Source: Pseudolabrys sp.
GTDB taxonomy: Bacteria; Pseudomonadota; Alphaproteobacteria; Rhizobiales; Xanthobacteraceae
Direction of reading: 5' to 3'
NCBI GenBank assembly: GCA_030684935.1
Contig: JAUXXH010000047.1
Span: 1 to 64,000 of the forward strand
Length of the DNA: 64,000 bases
This document shows positions 9,975 to 19,917 of the stretch, one piece after another. Position 1 is the stretch's first letter, and every line of letters starts with the position of its first letter. A program made the translations under genes and the position numbers. The notes beneath the pieces are model-generated. The model was not told the DNA's origin. It saw only the letters and a program-made list of their open reading frames with translations, and ran no database searches.

Positions 9975-10062
9975 TTTTCCCGTGTTTGCCCTGTCTATCT
10001 GCCGCACGAACGGCCCGAAAACGGGGTCCCCATTCATCGGTTCATGGGATAAAGTCCGCCGC

Positions 10063-11136
10063 ATGACGAGCTTCCGATCAACGCTTGCGGCCGCCGCCGC
10101 GCTTTCTGTGTGCGTCTCAGGCATCGCCATGGCGCAATCGGCCAATCCGACCTGCCAGCGGCTGGAAGCGCAACTGACCTCGCTCGACCGCGGCAATGCC
10201 GATCCGGCGCGCGCCGACCAGATCCGCCGCGCCGAGGATGCGGTCAACCGCCAGCAATTCGAGCTCGACCAGCGGGTGGCGCAGGCGCGCCGCATGGGCT
10301 GCGAGAACACCGGCTTCTTCTCGATCTTCAACAATCCGCCGGCCCAATGCGGCGGGCTCAACCGCCAGATCGACCAGATGCGCATGGCGATGGAACGGAC
10401 ACGCGGCGACCTGGAGCGCCTTAGCGGCGGCACCACCGAGCGCGCCGCGCAACGCCAGTCGCTGATCATCGCGCTCAGCAACAACAATTGCGGACCGCAA
10501 TATCGCCAGGCCGCGGTGCAGGGCCAGCAGGGCGGCTTCTTCGACCGCCTGTTCGGCGGCGGCGGCGGAAGCAGCGGCGGCTATATATCGCAGGATCCCG
10601 GGCCGATGGGCGGCACCTATCGAACACTCTGCGTGCGCACCTGCGATGGCTATTACTATCCGATCTCGTTCGCCACCACGCCGGACCGTTTCCAGGCCGA
10701 TGAGAACATCTGCCAGCGCACCTGCCCAGCCGCGGAGGTTTATCTCTACACCTATCACAATCCCGGCGAGGACGTGACCAAGGCGGTGTCGATCGGCGGC
10801 CGGCCTTATACCGAACTGCCCGCAGCGTTCCGCTACCGGACCGCGCTCGATCCAAGCTGCAGTTGCCGCCGCCCCGGGGAGACCTGGGCCGACGCGCTGA
10901 AAAACGCCGACGGTGACATGACGCTGGCACCCGGTGACGTGGTTGTGACAGAGCAGAATGCAAGGCGGCTGTCGCAGCCGCGCACCGGCGCCGACGGCAA
11001 GCCGATCCGTCCCGATCTGCGCGGCCAAACCGGCGCCGTTGCGGCTGGCGAACAGCAAGCTGCACCCGCCGCCGAGATCGATCCATCCAGGCGCACGGTC
11101 CGGCCGGTCGGGCCGACCTTCCTGCCCACCCGCTAA
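10063..11136 (+). CDS. DUF2865 periplasmic protein
   Basis: 357 residues with a signal peptide (about 1-25, ending AMAQS). The DUF2865 core carries conserved cysteines: YRTLCVRTCDGYYYPISF near residue 186 and NICQRTCPAAEVYLY near 220, followed by a CSC pair. A Gly-rich linker (GGGGGSSGG) precedes the domain and the C-terminal tail is low in complexity. The family is nearly restricted to Hyphomicrobiales and has no known function. It is convergent with nadE, 5 nt apart. Confidence 0.8.
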   Translation: MTSFRSTLAAAAALSVCVSGIAMAQSANPTCQRLEAQLTSLDRGNADPARADQIRRAEDAVNRQQFELDQRVAQARRMGCENTGFFSIFNNPPAQCGGLNRQIDQMRMAMERTRGDLERLSGGTTERAAQRQSLIIALSNNNCGPQYRQAAVQGQQGGFFDRLFGGGGGSSGGYISQDPGPMGGTYRTLCVRTCDGYYYPISFATTPDRFQADENICQRTCPAAEVYLYTYHNPGEDVTKAVSIGGRPYTELPAAFRYRTALDPSCSCRRPGETWADALKNADGDMTLAPGDVVVTEQNARRLSQPRTGADGKPIRPDLRGQTGAVAAGEQQAAPAAEIDPSRRTVRPVGPTFLPTR

Positions 11137-11141
11137 ACCGT

Positions 11142-12884
11142 TTAAAAATCGAAGGCTTCGGTCTTGACCGGCTGACCGGTCAGCAGCGACACGTCCGGCG
11201 CGGCGAGCGGCGTGCCGGGATCGCGGAAGCGGTTGGTGATCGGATAGCGGCGGTCACGGCCGAAATTCTTCAGCGTCACCTTCACGCCGGGCGCCGCCTG
11301 GCGGCGCTTGTACTCGGCGATGTTGAGCATGCGCTCGACCCGCACCACAGTGTCGCGGTCATAACCGGCGGCGACGATCGTCGCGATCGGCTCCTCGCGC
11401 TCCACCAGCCGCTCCAGCACCGCATCGAGCACGTCGTAGGGCGGCAGCGAATCCTGGTCGGTCTGGTTCTCGCGCAATTCGGCTGTCGGTGGCCGGGTGA
11501 TGATGTTCTCCGGGATGACAACGCCGCCCGGCCCCATCGCGTCTTCCGGTTTCCATGCATTGCGCAGGTGCGACAGGCGGAACACCTCGGTCTTGTAGAG
11601 ATCCTTGATCGGATTGAAGCCGCCGTTCATGTCGCCATAAAGCGTGGCGTAACCGACCGACATTTCGGACTTGTTGCCGGTGGTCACCACCATCAGATTG
11701 AACTTGTTGGAGATGCCCATCAGGATGGTGCCGCGGGCGCGTGCCTGCAGGTTTTCTTCCGTGACGTCGCGCGCCTTGCCGGCAAAGGCCGGCGCCAGCG
11801 CGGCCTCCAGGCCTTCGACCGCTGCCGCGATCGGCAAGATCTCATACTTGACGCCCAGCGCCTTGGCGCAGGCGGCGGCATCGTCCAGCGACACCTGCGC
11901 CGTGAACCTGTACGGCATCATGATGCAGCGAACACGCGCCGCGCCCAGCGCATCGACGGCAATGGCAGCACAGAGTGCCGAGTCGATGCCGCCCGACAGG
12001 CCCAGCACCACGCCCGGAAAACCGTTCTTGTCGACGTAGTCGCGCAGGCCGAGCACGCAGGCCGCATAGTCGGCGCGGTCCGCTTCGTCGCTGGCGACCA
12101 TCGGGCCGTTCTCGCAGCGCCATGTGCCGCCGTCGCGCACCCACTGCGTGGTGACAATGGTTTCCTGGAAGCCGCAGAGCTGGAACGCCAGCGAGCAATC
12201 GGCATGCAGACCGAACGACACGCCGTCGAAAACCAGTTCGTCCTGGCCGCCGATCTGGTTGACGTAGACCGTCGGCAGGCCCTGCTCGGTTACGCGCGCC
12301 ACCGCGATGTTGATGCGGACGTCGCCCTTCTGGCGCCAGTAGGGCGAGCCGTTTGGCACGACCAGCATCTCGGCGCCGGTTTCGGCCAGACACTCGACCA
12401 CTTCGGCGCTCCAGATATCCTCGCAGATCGGAACGCCGAGCCGCACGCCGCGGAAACTCACCGGGCCCGGCATCGGGCCGGCGGCAAACACGCGCTTCTC
12501 GTCAAACACACCGTAATTCGGCAGATCGACCTTGTAACGCAGCGCGGCAATGGTGCCGCCGTCGAGCAAGGCCACGGCGTTGTAGAGCTTGCCGCCATCG
12601 AGCCAGGGCGCGCCAACCAGCAGCGCCGGACCCGGCGTCGCCGTCTCGCGGGCGAGGTCTTCCATGGCGGCCCGGCAGGCCGCCTGGAACGCCGGTTTGA
12701 GCACCAGGTCCTCCGGCGGATAGCCGGCAATGAACAATTCGGGAAACACCACCAGATCGGCGCCCTGCCCGGCGGCGGTGGCGCGGGCGCGGCGCACTTT
12801 CTCGACGTTGCCGGCGATGTCGCCGACAGTCGGGTTTAGTTGGGCAATGGCAATCGCCAGGCGATCGGAAGGGCGGGCGTTCAT
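11142..12884 (-). CDS. nadE: Glutamine-dependent NAD+ synthetase
   Basis: Last step of NAD biosynthesis: amidates deamido-NAD with ATP using glutamine-derived ammonia. 580 residues in two parts. The N-terminal nitrilase-fold glutaminase (about 1-270) has Glu in VFPELFIAGYPPEDL, Lys in LRYKVDLPNY and nucleophile Cys in GVPICEDIW. The C-terminal synthetase has the pyrophosphatase loop GLSGGIDSALCAAI (near residue 295) and KSEMSVGYATLYGDMNGGF. Full length, no defects. Confidence 0.95.
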   Translation of the reverse strand: MNARPSDRLAIAIAQLNPTVGDIAGNVEKVRRARATAAGQGADLVVFPELFIAGYPPEDLVLKPAFQAACRAAMEDLARETATPGPALLVGAPWLDGGKLYNAVALLDGGTIAALRYKVDLPNYGVFDEKRVFAAGPMPGPVSFRGVRLGVPICEDIWSAEVVECLAETGAEMLVVPNGSPYWRQKGDVRINIAVARVTEQGLPTVYVNQIGGQDELVFDGVSFGLHADCSLAFQLCGFQETIVTTQWVRDGGTWRCENGPMVASDEADRADYAACVLGLRDYVDKNGFPGVVLGLSGGIDSALCAAIAVDALGAARVRCIMMPYRFTAQVSLDDAAACAKALGVKYEILPIAAAVEGLEAALAPAFAGKARDVTEENLQARARGTILMGISNKFNLMVVTTGNKSEMSVGYATLYGDMNGGFNPIKDLYKTEVFRLSHLRNAWKPEDAMGPGGVVIPENIITRPPTAELRENQTDQDSLPPYDVLDAVLERLVEREEPIATIVAAGYDRDTVVRVERMLNIAEYKRRQAAPGVKVTLKNFGRDRRYPITNRFRDPGTPLAAPDVSLLTGQPVKTEAFDF

Positions 12885-12948
12885 GACAATGCTGTAACGC
12901 CTGCGCTATCTGCCGGCAATCGGGAGGCACCCGTCCGGAAATGCAGAG

Positions 12949-14337
12949 CTAGAGCCCGGCCACCGCCGACAGCGGCTTGGCATGGGCAATGCGCTCCTTC
13001 TTGAGCAGTTCGGCCAGCAGGAAGGCCAGATCGATCGCCTGCTCGGCGTTGAGCCGCGGATCGCAGACCGTGTGATAACGGTCGTTGAGGTCGGCATCGC
13101 TGATGGCGCGGGCGCCGCCGGTGCATTCGGTGACATTGGCCCCGGTCATCTCGAGATGCACGCCGCCGGCATAGGTGCCCTCTGCCTGATGCACGTCGAA
13201 GAAGGCGCGAACCTCCTTGAGGATCAGGTCGAACGGCCGGGTCTTGTAGCCGGACGCCGAGGTGATGGTGTTGCCGTGCATCGGGTCGCACGACCACAGC
13301 ACCACCCTGCCCTCGCGCTTCACGGCGCGCACCAGCGCCGGCAGATGATCGCCGACCTTGTCGGCGCCGAAGCGGCCGATCAGCGTCAGGCGGCCGGCCT
13401 CGTTGTCCGGGTTGAGCGCATCGATCAGGCGCAGCAGATCGTCGGGCTTGAGCGAGGGGCCGCATTTCAGTCCGATCGGATTTTTGATTCCGCGGGCGTA
13501 TTCGATATGCGCGTGATCGAACTGCCGGGTGCGGTCGCCGATCCAGATCATGTGGCCCGACGTGGCGTACCAGTCGCCGGTCGTTGAATCGATGCGGGTG
13601 AAGGCTTCCTCGTAGCCGAGCAGCAGCGCTTCATGGCTGGTGTAGAACTCGGTGGTACGCAATTCGGGATGGCTCTCGAGATCGAGGCCGCAGGCCTGCA
13701 TGAAACCGAGCGCTTCAGAAATGCGATCCGACAGTTCGACATAGGCACGCGACTGCGGGCTGTCCTTGACGAAGCCGAGCATCCACTGGCGCACGCTGGC
13801 CAGATTGGCGTAGCCGCCTTGCGCGAAGGCGCGCAGCAGATTGAGCGTCGCCGCCGACTGGCGGTAGGCTTCGACCTGGCGGCGCGGATCGGGACGGCGC
13901 GCCTCGTCGGTGAAGGCGATGTCGTTGATAATGTCGCCGCGATAGCTCGGCAATTCCTTGCCGTCGCGCTTCTCCATCGGCGACGAGCGCGGCTTGGCGA
14001 ACTGGCCGGCAATGCGGCCGACCTTCACCACCGGCGACGCGGCGGCATAGGTCAGCACCACCGCCATCTGCAGGAACATGCGGAAGAAATCGCGGATGTT
14101 GTTGGCGCCGTGTTCGGCAAAGCTCTCGGCGCAATCGCCGCCCTGCAGCAGGAACGCCTCGCCATTGGCGACACGGGCGAGCTGTTTCTTCAGATTGCGC
14201 GCCTCGCCGGCAAATACCAGCGGCGGGAAGGTCGCGAGCTGCTTTTCGACATCGGCCAGCGCCTGCAAGTCCGGGTAGTCCGGGACCTGCATGACAGGCT
14301 TTTTGCGCCAACTATCCGGCGTCCAACGTTCGGGCAT
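12949..14337 (-). CDS. aroG: Class II DAHP synthase
   Basis: Condenses phosphoenolpyruvate and erythrose-4-phosphate, the first step of the shikimate pathway. About 462 residues of the plant/type II family: [14 protein letters not shown] near residue 75, the metal/substrate site [12 protein letters not shown] and [12 protein letters not shown]. There is no fused chorismate mutase. ATG 14337 was chosen because GGAG lies 10 nt upstream; the longer frame would start at TTG. The gene symbol for class II enzymes varies (aroF, aroG or aroH). Confidence 0.92.
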   Translation of the reverse strand: MPERWTPDSWRKKPVMQVPDYPDLQALADVEKQLATFPPLVFAGEARNLKKQLARVANGEAFLLQGGDCAESFAEHGANNIRDFFRMFLQMAVVLTYAAASPVVKVGRIAGQFAKPRSSPMEKRDGKELPSYRGDIINDIAFTDEARRPDPRRQVEAYRQSAATLNLLRAFAQGGYANLASVRQWMLGFVKDSPQSRAYVELSDRISEALGFMQACGLDLESHPELRTTEFYTSHEALLLGYEEAFTRIDSTTGDWYATSGHMIWIGDRTRQFDHAHIEYARGIKNPIGLKCGPSLKPDDLLRLIDALNPDNEAGRLTLIGRFGADKVGDHLPALVRAVKREGRVVLWSCDPMHGNTITSASGYKTRPFDLILKEVRAFFDVHQAEGTYAGGVHLEMTGANVTECTGGARAISDADLNDRYHTVCDPRLNAEQAIDLAFLLAELLKKERIAHAKPLSAVAGL

Positions 14338-14421
14338 AACCAATAAGCTCCAGATTTCCGGGGGTTATATACCAAGCCCCGGGGCGGAGGCCAGTTTTTC
14401 GAGCAGCCTGCAGTCTGCCGG

Positions 14422-15810
14422 TTATTTGGCGGCGTCCCGGCCATAACTGAAGGCCTTTTCCCGCATGGTGACCAGTTCTTCGGCAACCGTCGGGTGGACC
14501 GCCATGGTGGCGTCGAAATCGGCCTTGGTGGCCCCCATCCGGAACGCCACGCCGACCAGCTGGATCATTTCGCCGGCCTCGGGACCGGCAATATGGCAGC
14601 CGATGACCCGGTCGGTGGTGCCATCGACCAGCAGCTTCATGAAGCAGCGGGTGGCGCGGCCCGCCATCACCATCTTCATCGAGCGGAAGCTGGTCTTGTA
14701 GACGTCGACGATGGGGTACTGCTCTTGCTCTTGCGCCTGCGCCTCGGTCAGGCCGATGACGCCAAGTTCCGGCTCCGTGAACACCGCGGTCGGCACGTTG
14801 GCGTGGTCGACCTTGGTCGGCTTGCCGCCATAGAGGGTGTCGGCAAAAGCGTGTCCCTCACGGATCGCCACCGGCGTGAGATTGACGCGGTTGGTGACGT
14901 CGCCGACGGCATAGATGTTCGGCACCGAGGTGCGCGAGTATTCGTCGACCTCGATGCCGCCGTGCTCATGGAAATTCATGTTCAGCGCTTCGCAGCCGAG
15001 CCCCATGATGTTCGGGCGGCGGCCGATGGCGAACATCACCTTGTCGACCGCCACCGTGCTGCCATCCGACAGCGTGGTGCGATATTCATCGCCGGCCTGT
15101 TCGATCGCATCGACGGTGTGGCCGCAGGTGACGGTGATGCCGCGGGTCTGCATTTCGGAGCGCAGATGCTCGCGCACGTCATCGTCAAAGCCGCGCAGGA
15201 TGTTCTCGCCGCGATAAACGACCGTCACCTTGCTGCCGAGGCCGGCAAAGATGCAGGCGAATTCCAGCGCAATGTAGCCGCCGCCCTGGATCAGAATCCG
15301 TTCGGGCAGTTCTTTCAGGTCGAGCGCTTCGTTCGACGAGATCGCATGCTCGAGCCCGGGAATGTTCGGTCCCATATGCGGCCAGCCGCCGGTGGCGATG
15401 AGGATCGTTTCGGCGCGCACGCGTGCGCCGGTCGCCAGCCGCACGGTGTGCGCATCTTCGATCACGGCACGGGTTTTGACGACGTTGACCTTGAAGCGCT
15501 CCAAAGTCGAGTTATAGGCCGCTTCCAGACGTGTGATTTCGCGATCCTTGTTGGCGATCAGCGTCTGCCAGCTGAAGGTCGGCTCGGCCCCGCTCCAGCC
15601 GAAGCCTTTGGCGTCTTCGAAGTCGTGCGCGAACCGCGCCGCATAGACCAGCAGCTTCTTCGGCACGCAGCCGCGAATGACGCAGGTGCCGCCGACCCGG
15701 AATTCTTCGGCCACCATCACCTTGGCGCCGTAGCTCGAGGCAATGCGGGCGGCCCGCACGCCGCCGGAGCCCGCGCCAATGACAAACAGATCGACGTCGT
15801 GGTCAGCCAT
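14422..15810 (-). CDS. gor: Glutathione-disulfide reductase
   Basis: NADPH-dependent flavoenzyme that reduces GSSG. 462 residues with the FAD loop VIGAGSGGVRAAR, redox-active cysteines in GGTCVIRGCVPKK (near residues 43-48), the NADPH loop region GGGYIALEFACIFAGLG and the C-terminal His-Glu block HPTVAEELVTM. Probably co-transcribed with rpiA and the DUF2059 gene upstream on the same strand. Closely related trypanothione or mercuric reductases are less likely given overall pattern. Confidence 0.93.
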   Translation of the reverse strand: MADHDVDLFVIGAGSGGVRAARIASSYGAKVMVAEEFRVGGTCVIRGCVPKKLLVYAARFAHDFEDAKGFGWSGAEPTFSWQTLIANKDREITRLEAAYNSTLERFKVNVVKTRAVIEDAHTVRLATGARVRAETILIATGGWPHMGPNIPGLEHAISSNEALDLKELPERILIQGGGYIALEFACIFAGLGSKVTVVYRGENILRGFDDDVREHLRSEMQTRGITVTCGHTVDAIEQAGDEYRTTLSDGSTVAVDKVMFAIGRRPNIMGLGCEALNMNFHEHGGIEVDEYSRTSVPNIYAVGDVTNRVNLTPVAIREGHAFADTLYGGKPTKVDHANVPTAVFTEPELGVIGLTEAQAQEQEQYPIVDVYKTSFRSMKMVMAGRATRCFMKLLVDGTTDRVIGCHIAGPEAGEMIQLVGVAFRMGATKADFDATMAVHPTVAEELVTMREKAFSYGRDAAK

Positions 15811-15864
15811 CGGCAGTCACTCCACACGCCCAGGACGGGCCGATCCCATGTCCGGATCGCCCGA

Positions 15865-16383
15865 TCAGAGCGAATGCCCCCTCTTCTTCATTTCGTCGCG
15901 AATCTTGGGAAGCACTTCGTCGGACAACTTGTTGGCCCAGTCCTGAGCGAACTTCAGGCTGTCATCGACGACCAGGGACTGGACTTCGATCAGCTTCTTG
16001 CCGACGGGTGTCTTGTAGAACGCCGCGAGTTCTTTCAATTCCGCCTCGGCAAAGTGGACGGTATAGATCCGCGCGACCTCGTTGCTGATTTCGTCGAAAC
16101 GCGGCGCCAGATCGGTTCGCAACTTGACCGCGACCTCGTTGAGATCTTTGGCGAGCGCGGGATTCTGCTGGAGGAACAGGTTTTTGGCCTGCTCGACCAC
16201 GCCGGCGATCAGCGGGTTGAACAGTGCGGTGGCGCCGGTGATGGCGACAACTTCCTTGGCGGCCGCGAGCGCCGCCGGCGTCGGCGCCGGCTGCTGGGCC
16301 ATTGCAGCCGGGCTCGTGATGGCCAAAGCTGCAGCAACCGCAGCAAGGCGAATGACCCGATATGTGGTCTGCATGAAAAACAT
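15865..16383 (-). CDS. DUF2059 secreted protein
   Basis: 172 residues with a signal peptide ending in PAAMAQQ. The mature part is helical and ends in the DUF2059 block (HFAEAELKELAAFYKTPVGKKL). Function is unknown; in this order it is often found between rpiA and gor, as here (26 nt after rpiA, 54 nt before gor). ATG 16383 follows CGGAGTTGTTCA, giving a good ribosome site; the frame is open further upstream. Confidence 0.85.
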   Translation of the reverse strand: MFFMQTTYRVIRLAAVAAALAITSPAAMAQQPAPTPAALAAAKEVVAITGATALFNPLIAGVVEQAKNLFLQQNPALAKDLNEVAVKLRTDLAPRFDEISNEVARIYTVHFAEAELKELAAFYKTPVGKKLIEVQSLVVDDSLKFAQDWANKLSDEVLPKIRDEMKKRGHSL

Positions 16384-16409
16384 TGAACAACTCCGTTTGG
16401 CTCGATCTG

Positions 16410-17108
16410 TCATGATCGCTCGACAATCCTGACGCCGTCCGGCCCGCCGATAATAACCGTCTGGGCGAGATCGACGAACAGGCCATGCTCCATGACCCCG
16501 GGAATACCCGACAGCGCATGCGCCATAGCTTTCGGATCGTCAATCCGGCCCAGCGCCGCGTCGATGATCCAGTGACCGCCATCGGTGACGAAAGCGTGGC
16601 CGTCCTTGCCCTGCCGCAGCGTCAGCGGACCCGATTTCTGGAGGGCGCCAATGGCGCGGTCAACGGCATTGCGGGTCGCTGCGAAGCCAAAGGGCGTGAC
16701 CTCGACCGGCAAGGGAAAGCGGCCGAGGACATCGACCCATTTGCCCGCGTCGGCGATCACGATCATGCGCGCGGAGGCCGCGGCAACAATCTTCTCGCGC
16801 AGCAAGGCGCCGCCGCCACCCTTGATCAGGCTCAGATCGGGGCCGATCTCGTCGGCGCCGTCAACGGTCAGATCGAGTTCCGGCGTGTCGTCCAGCGTGG
16901 TGAGCCTAATGCCGCAGCGGGTGGCGTCGGCGTGCGTCGCCTCGGAGGTCGGCACCGCAATGACGTCAAGGCCGGCGCGAACCCGGTCGCCAAGCAGTTC
17001 GACGAAATGCTTCGCGGTCGAACCGGTGCCGAGCCCGAGGCGCATGCCCGGGCGTACAAATTCTATGGCGCGCGCGGCAGCAGCGCGCTTCTGGGCATCG
17101 GCGTTCAT
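16410..17108 (-). CDS. rpiA: Ribose-5-phosphate isomerase A
   Basis: Interconverts ribose-5-phosphate and ribulose-5-phosphate in the pentose phosphate pathway. 232 residues with the phosphate loop [16 protein letters not shown] near residue 23, [19 protein letters not shown] near 82 and the catalytic Glu/Lys region LLREKIVA. Standard length. First gene of the likely rpiA-DUF2059-gor unit; divergent from gph. Confidence 0.95.
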   Translation of the reverse strand: MNADAQKRAAAARAIEFVRPGMRLGLGTGSTAKHFVELLGDRVRAGLDVIAVPTSEATHADATRCGIRLTTLDDTPELDLTVDGADEIGPDLSLIKGGGGALLREKIVAAASARMIVIADAGKWVDVLGRFPLPVEVTPFGFAATRNAVDRAIGALQKSGPLTLRQGKDGHAFVTDGGHWIIDAALGRIDDPKAMAHALSGIPGVMEHGLFVDLAQTVIIGGPDGVRIVERS

Positions 17109-17246
17109 GGGTTCTGGCTGAGCGCTCGTGACATTGAAAGGCCTGCCTATCTAGCCCCGAAAGCCCGGTCTGGATAGCCGAAAATCCACTGTTTGCTTGG
17201 GCGAATTTGCCTTGCAAGGATTGCCGGCGGGGGTTAGCGATCAGCC

Positions 17247-17921
17247 ATGCCCGCACCCATCATTGTCTTCGATCTCGACGGCACGCTGATCGACACCGCG
17301 CCCGACCTCATAGACACCCTCAACTTGGTGTTCACCCGCGAAGGCATTCGGCCCGTTGCCTATGAGGCGGCGCGCAATTTGATTGGTGGCGGCGCCAGGG
17401 CGATGATCGTGCGCGGCCTCGAGGCCGAGGGCCGCGTGTTCGCGCCAGCGGAGCTTGAGCGGATCTTCGCCGATTTCCTGGCCCATTACACCGCGCACGT
17501 CGCCGATCGATCGCGGCCGTTTCCCGGGCTGGTCGAGGCGCTCGACGTGCTGGCCGCGGACGGCTACCGCTTCGCGGTCTGCACCAACAAATATGAAAAG
17601 CTGTCGGTGTTGTTGCTGGAGAAGCTCGGACTGGCCAGCCGCTTCGCGGCGATCTGCGGCCAGGACACGTTCGGCGTCCAGAAGCCGGACCCGGAAGTGC
17701 TGCGGCGCACCATCGCCGCCGCCGATGGCGACCCGGCGAGCGCCTTCATGATCGGCGATTCCTTGACCGACATCCGCACGGCCCGCGCCGCAGCCATCCC
17801 GGTGGTCGCCGTCGATTTCGGTTACAGCGAACTGCCGATCGCCGACCACAATCCGGACCGGATCATTAGTCATTTCGCTGATCTGCCGGCGGCGATTGCC
17901 TCGCTTTGCCCGCCGCGCTAA
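17247..17921 (+). CDS. gph: Phosphoglycolate phosphatase (HAD superfamily)
   Basis: 224 residues of HAD subfamily IA. Motif I FDLDGTLIDTAPDL (nucleophile Asp near residue 9), motif II VCTNK, motif III lysine in FGVQKPDPEV and motif IV IGDSLTDIRTA. The likeness to Gph, which removes phosphate from 2-phosphoglycolate arising in DNA repair or photorespiration, is good, but HAD substrate assignment by motif alone is uncertain. Divergent from rpiA with a 138-bp spacer. Confidence 0.85.
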   Translation: MPAPIIVFDLDGTLIDTAPDLIDTLNLVFTREGIRPVAYEAARNLIGGGARAMIVRGLEAEGRVFAPAELERIFADFLAHYTAHVADRSRPFPGLVEALDVLAADGYRFAVCTNKYEKLSVLLLEKLGLASRFAAICGQDTFGVQKPDPEVLRRTIAAADGDPASAFMIGDSLTDIRTARAAAIPVVAVDFGYSELPIADHNPDRIISHFADLPAAIASLCPPR

Positions 17922-18050
17922 CCGAACACCTTGGCGTTATGGTTAACGCGGTAAGGTTAACGGTGTGCGACAGGTTGCCACCCTGTGACTTCAACCCTAT
18001 TCTGTTGGAGGGCGAGCGGCCGGTGTCGCTCGAGTGGACGGATTAAAACA

Positions 18051-18530
18051 ATGTACCGAGTCATTATGATCGTAGGCGGTGCGCTGGCACTGGCAGCGTG
18101 CTCCTCAACGGCGGACTGGCTGAAGCCAGCGCCCGTCATGGACAGCGTGCGTTTCGAGTCCGAGCCGCCGAATGCGGAAGCGAAAGTATCGAACGGCCAG
18201 ACCTGCCGCACGCCCTGCGCGCTGGCGCTGCCGACCGAAGCTCCGCTCACCGTGACTTTCACGCTGACCGGCTTCCAGCCGGAAACCGAGACCCTGGAAG
18301 TGATTACCGACGGCGGCTTCCCGCGTCTGCGGCCCAATCCCGTAACAGTCGAACTCACGCCCGCCCCGCCGCCGCCGGCGACCAAGCGGCCGGCCAAGAA
18401 GGCTGCGCCGAAGCGGCCCGCCGCCACCCCGGCCCGCGCCGCAGCCCCGGCTCCTGCGCCCGCGCCGGCGCCGATGGCGCCGGTCCAGCAGCAACCGGCG
18501 CCCTGGCCGGCGCCGCCGGCCCAACGCTAG
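18051..18530 (+). CDS. PEGA-like lipoprotein with Ala/Pro-rich tail
   Basis: 159 residues with a lipobox (GALALAACSS, lipidated Cys near residue 18). Residues about 35-100 look like a PEGA-type beta domain (VRFESEPPNAEAKVSNGQTC, FTLTGFQPETETLEV) with two cysteines. The last 50 residues are low-complexity Pro/Ala/Lys, suggesting reach through the periplasm or towards peptidoglycan. The upstream spacer carries GTTAAC and TTAACCAT-type motifs (17940-17962). Function unknown. Confidence 0.8.
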   Translation: MYRVIMIVGGALALAACSSTADWLKPAPVMDSVRFESEPPNAEAKVSNGQTCRTPCALALPTEAPLTVTFTLTGFQPETETLEVITDGGFPRLRPNPVTVELTPAPPPPATKRPAKKAAPKRPAATPARAAAPAPAPAPAPMAPVQQQPAPWPAPPAQR

Positions 18531-18556
18531 CGCCAGCCACACGGACTTCGAGACAG

Positions 18557-18583
18557 CGCCGCGCCCTCCAGCGCGGCGTTTTT
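18557..18583 (+). terminator. Rho-independent terminator
   Basis: Perfect 8-bp stem CGCCGCGC/GCGCGGCG with a 6-nt loop and a TTTTT run, 26 bp after the lipoprotein stop. Confidence 0.85.
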
Positions 18584-18694
18584 CGTCGGGCCGGGCAGCG
18601 CACTGGTCATCATCGGCGGCACCGCCTATATGGGTTGGGTACGGCTCCGCACGCCTGATAAGATGATCGGCGGAGAGGACCGCGCCGGGGACCG

Positions 18695-19750
18695 ATGAAC
18701 GCACTGGGTCACGACAGTTCCGCAGTCGATATCGACCGCGCCGGGCCCCGCCCCCGCGCGCTGATCGACCCGTTCGCCCGCGCCATCACCTATCTGCGCG
18801 TGTCGGTTACAGACCGCTGTGATTTCCGCTGCGTCTATTGCATGTCGGAACACATGTCGTTCCTGCCCAAGGCCGAGTTGCTAAGCTTGGAGGAACTCGA
18901 CCGGCTGTGCAGCGCCTTCATCGCCAAGGGCGTCAGCAAACTGCGGCTGACCGGCGGCGAACCGCTGGTGCGGCGCGGCATCATGACGTTGGTGGAGTCG
19001 CTGTCGCGCCATCTCAAGAGCGGCGCCCTGAAGGAACTCACGCTCACCACCAACGCCTCGCAGTTGCAGAAATACGCCGCCGAACTGAAGGGCCACGGCG
19101 TCGAGCGCATCAACGTGTCGCTCGACACGCTCGATCCCGACAAATTCCGCGCCATCACCCGCTGGGGCGACCTGGACAAGGTCATCGCCGGCATCGACGC
19201 CGCGCAGGCGGCCGGGTTGCAGGTCAAGATCAACACGGTGGCGCTGAAAGGCGTCAATGAGGACGAGATCGCCGGCCTGGTCGCCTGGGCGCATGGCCGC
19301 GGCATGGACCTGACGGTGATCGAAGTGATGCCGCTCGGCGACGTCGGCGAGACCCGGCTCGACCAGTATCTGCCGGTGTCGATGGTGCGGGCGCGGCTGG
19401 CCGAGCGCTACACGCTCGACGACATCGATCATCAGACCGGCGGGCCGGCGCGCTATGTGCGCGTCAAGGAGACCGGCGGACGGCTCGGCTTCATCACGCC
19501 GATGACGCATAATTTCTGCGAGTCCTGCAACCGCGTGCGCATCACCTGTACCGGCACGCTCTATATGTGTCTGGGCCAGGAAGACGCCGCGGATCTGCGC
19601 ACGCCGCTGCGCGCCTCGGAAAGCGACGACCTGATTCATGCGGCCATTGACGAAGCGATTACCCGCAAACCGAAGGGCCATGATTTCGTGATCGACCGCC
19701 GCCAGCGGCGTCCCGGTCTGGCGCGCCACATGAGCGTGACCGGCGGCTGA
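18695..19750 (+). CDS. moaA: GTP 3',8-cyclase MoaA
   Basis: Radical SAM enzyme that starts molybdenum cofactor synthesis by converting GTP to 3',8-cyclo-GTP, acting with MoaC. 351 residues: N-terminal cluster [20 protein letters not shown]-terminal cluster [13 protein letters not shown]...C, and the terminal Gly-Gly (VTGG) needed for activity. Complete and normal in length. No other moa genes are adjacent. Confidence 0.95.
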   Translation: MNALGHDSSAVDIDRAGPRPRALIDPFARAITYLRVSVTDRCDFRCVYCMSEHMSFLPKAELLSLEELDRLCSAFIAKGVSKLRLTGGEPLVRRGIMTLVESLSRHLKSGALKELTLTTNASQLQKYAAELKGHGVERINVSLDTLDPDKFRAITRWGDLDKVIAGIDAAQAAGLQVKINTVALKGVNEDEIAGLVAWAHGRGMDLTVIEVMPLGDVGETRLDQYLPVSMVRARLAERYTLDDIDHQTGGPARYVRVKETGGRLGFITPMTHNFCESCNRVRITCTGTLYMCLGQEDAADLRTPLRASESDDLIHAAIDEAITRKPKGHDFVIDRRQRRPGLARHMSVTGG

Positions 19751-19766
19751 GCCAAGGGGTGGCCAG

Positions 19767-19799
19767 CAATTTCGCCATTGACGGCCAATGGCGAAATTG
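19767..19799. promoter_or_regulatory. 33-bp perfect inverted repeat upstream of the TRAP operon
   Basis: CAATTTCGCCATTG (19767-19780), spacer ACGGC, then its exact complement (19786-19799): 14 of 14 bases pair. No T-run follows, so it is a weak terminator candidate for moaA. Its place about 120 bp upstream of dctQ suits an operator for a dimeric regulator. No regulator gene lies nearby. Confidence 0.55.
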
Positions 19800-19917
19800 G
19801 ATTAAGGTGGCGGAAATTCTGGAAGGATGGCCTTGGGGGCAAGGCCATGGGGACCGTTAGACAACGACAAGAACGCCGGCCGCACGACCGTCAAGGCCGG
19901 TCAGAGGGATACATCTC

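Noticed and set aside
11568-12839. 423-codon plus-strand open frame
   Set aside because: Antisense shadow of nadE, created by high GC; no motif, while the minus strand is a full NAD synthetase.
14494-16386. 630-codon plus-strand open frame
   Set aside because: Antisense to gor and the DUF2059 gene; His/Arg/Gly-rich filler without family likeness.
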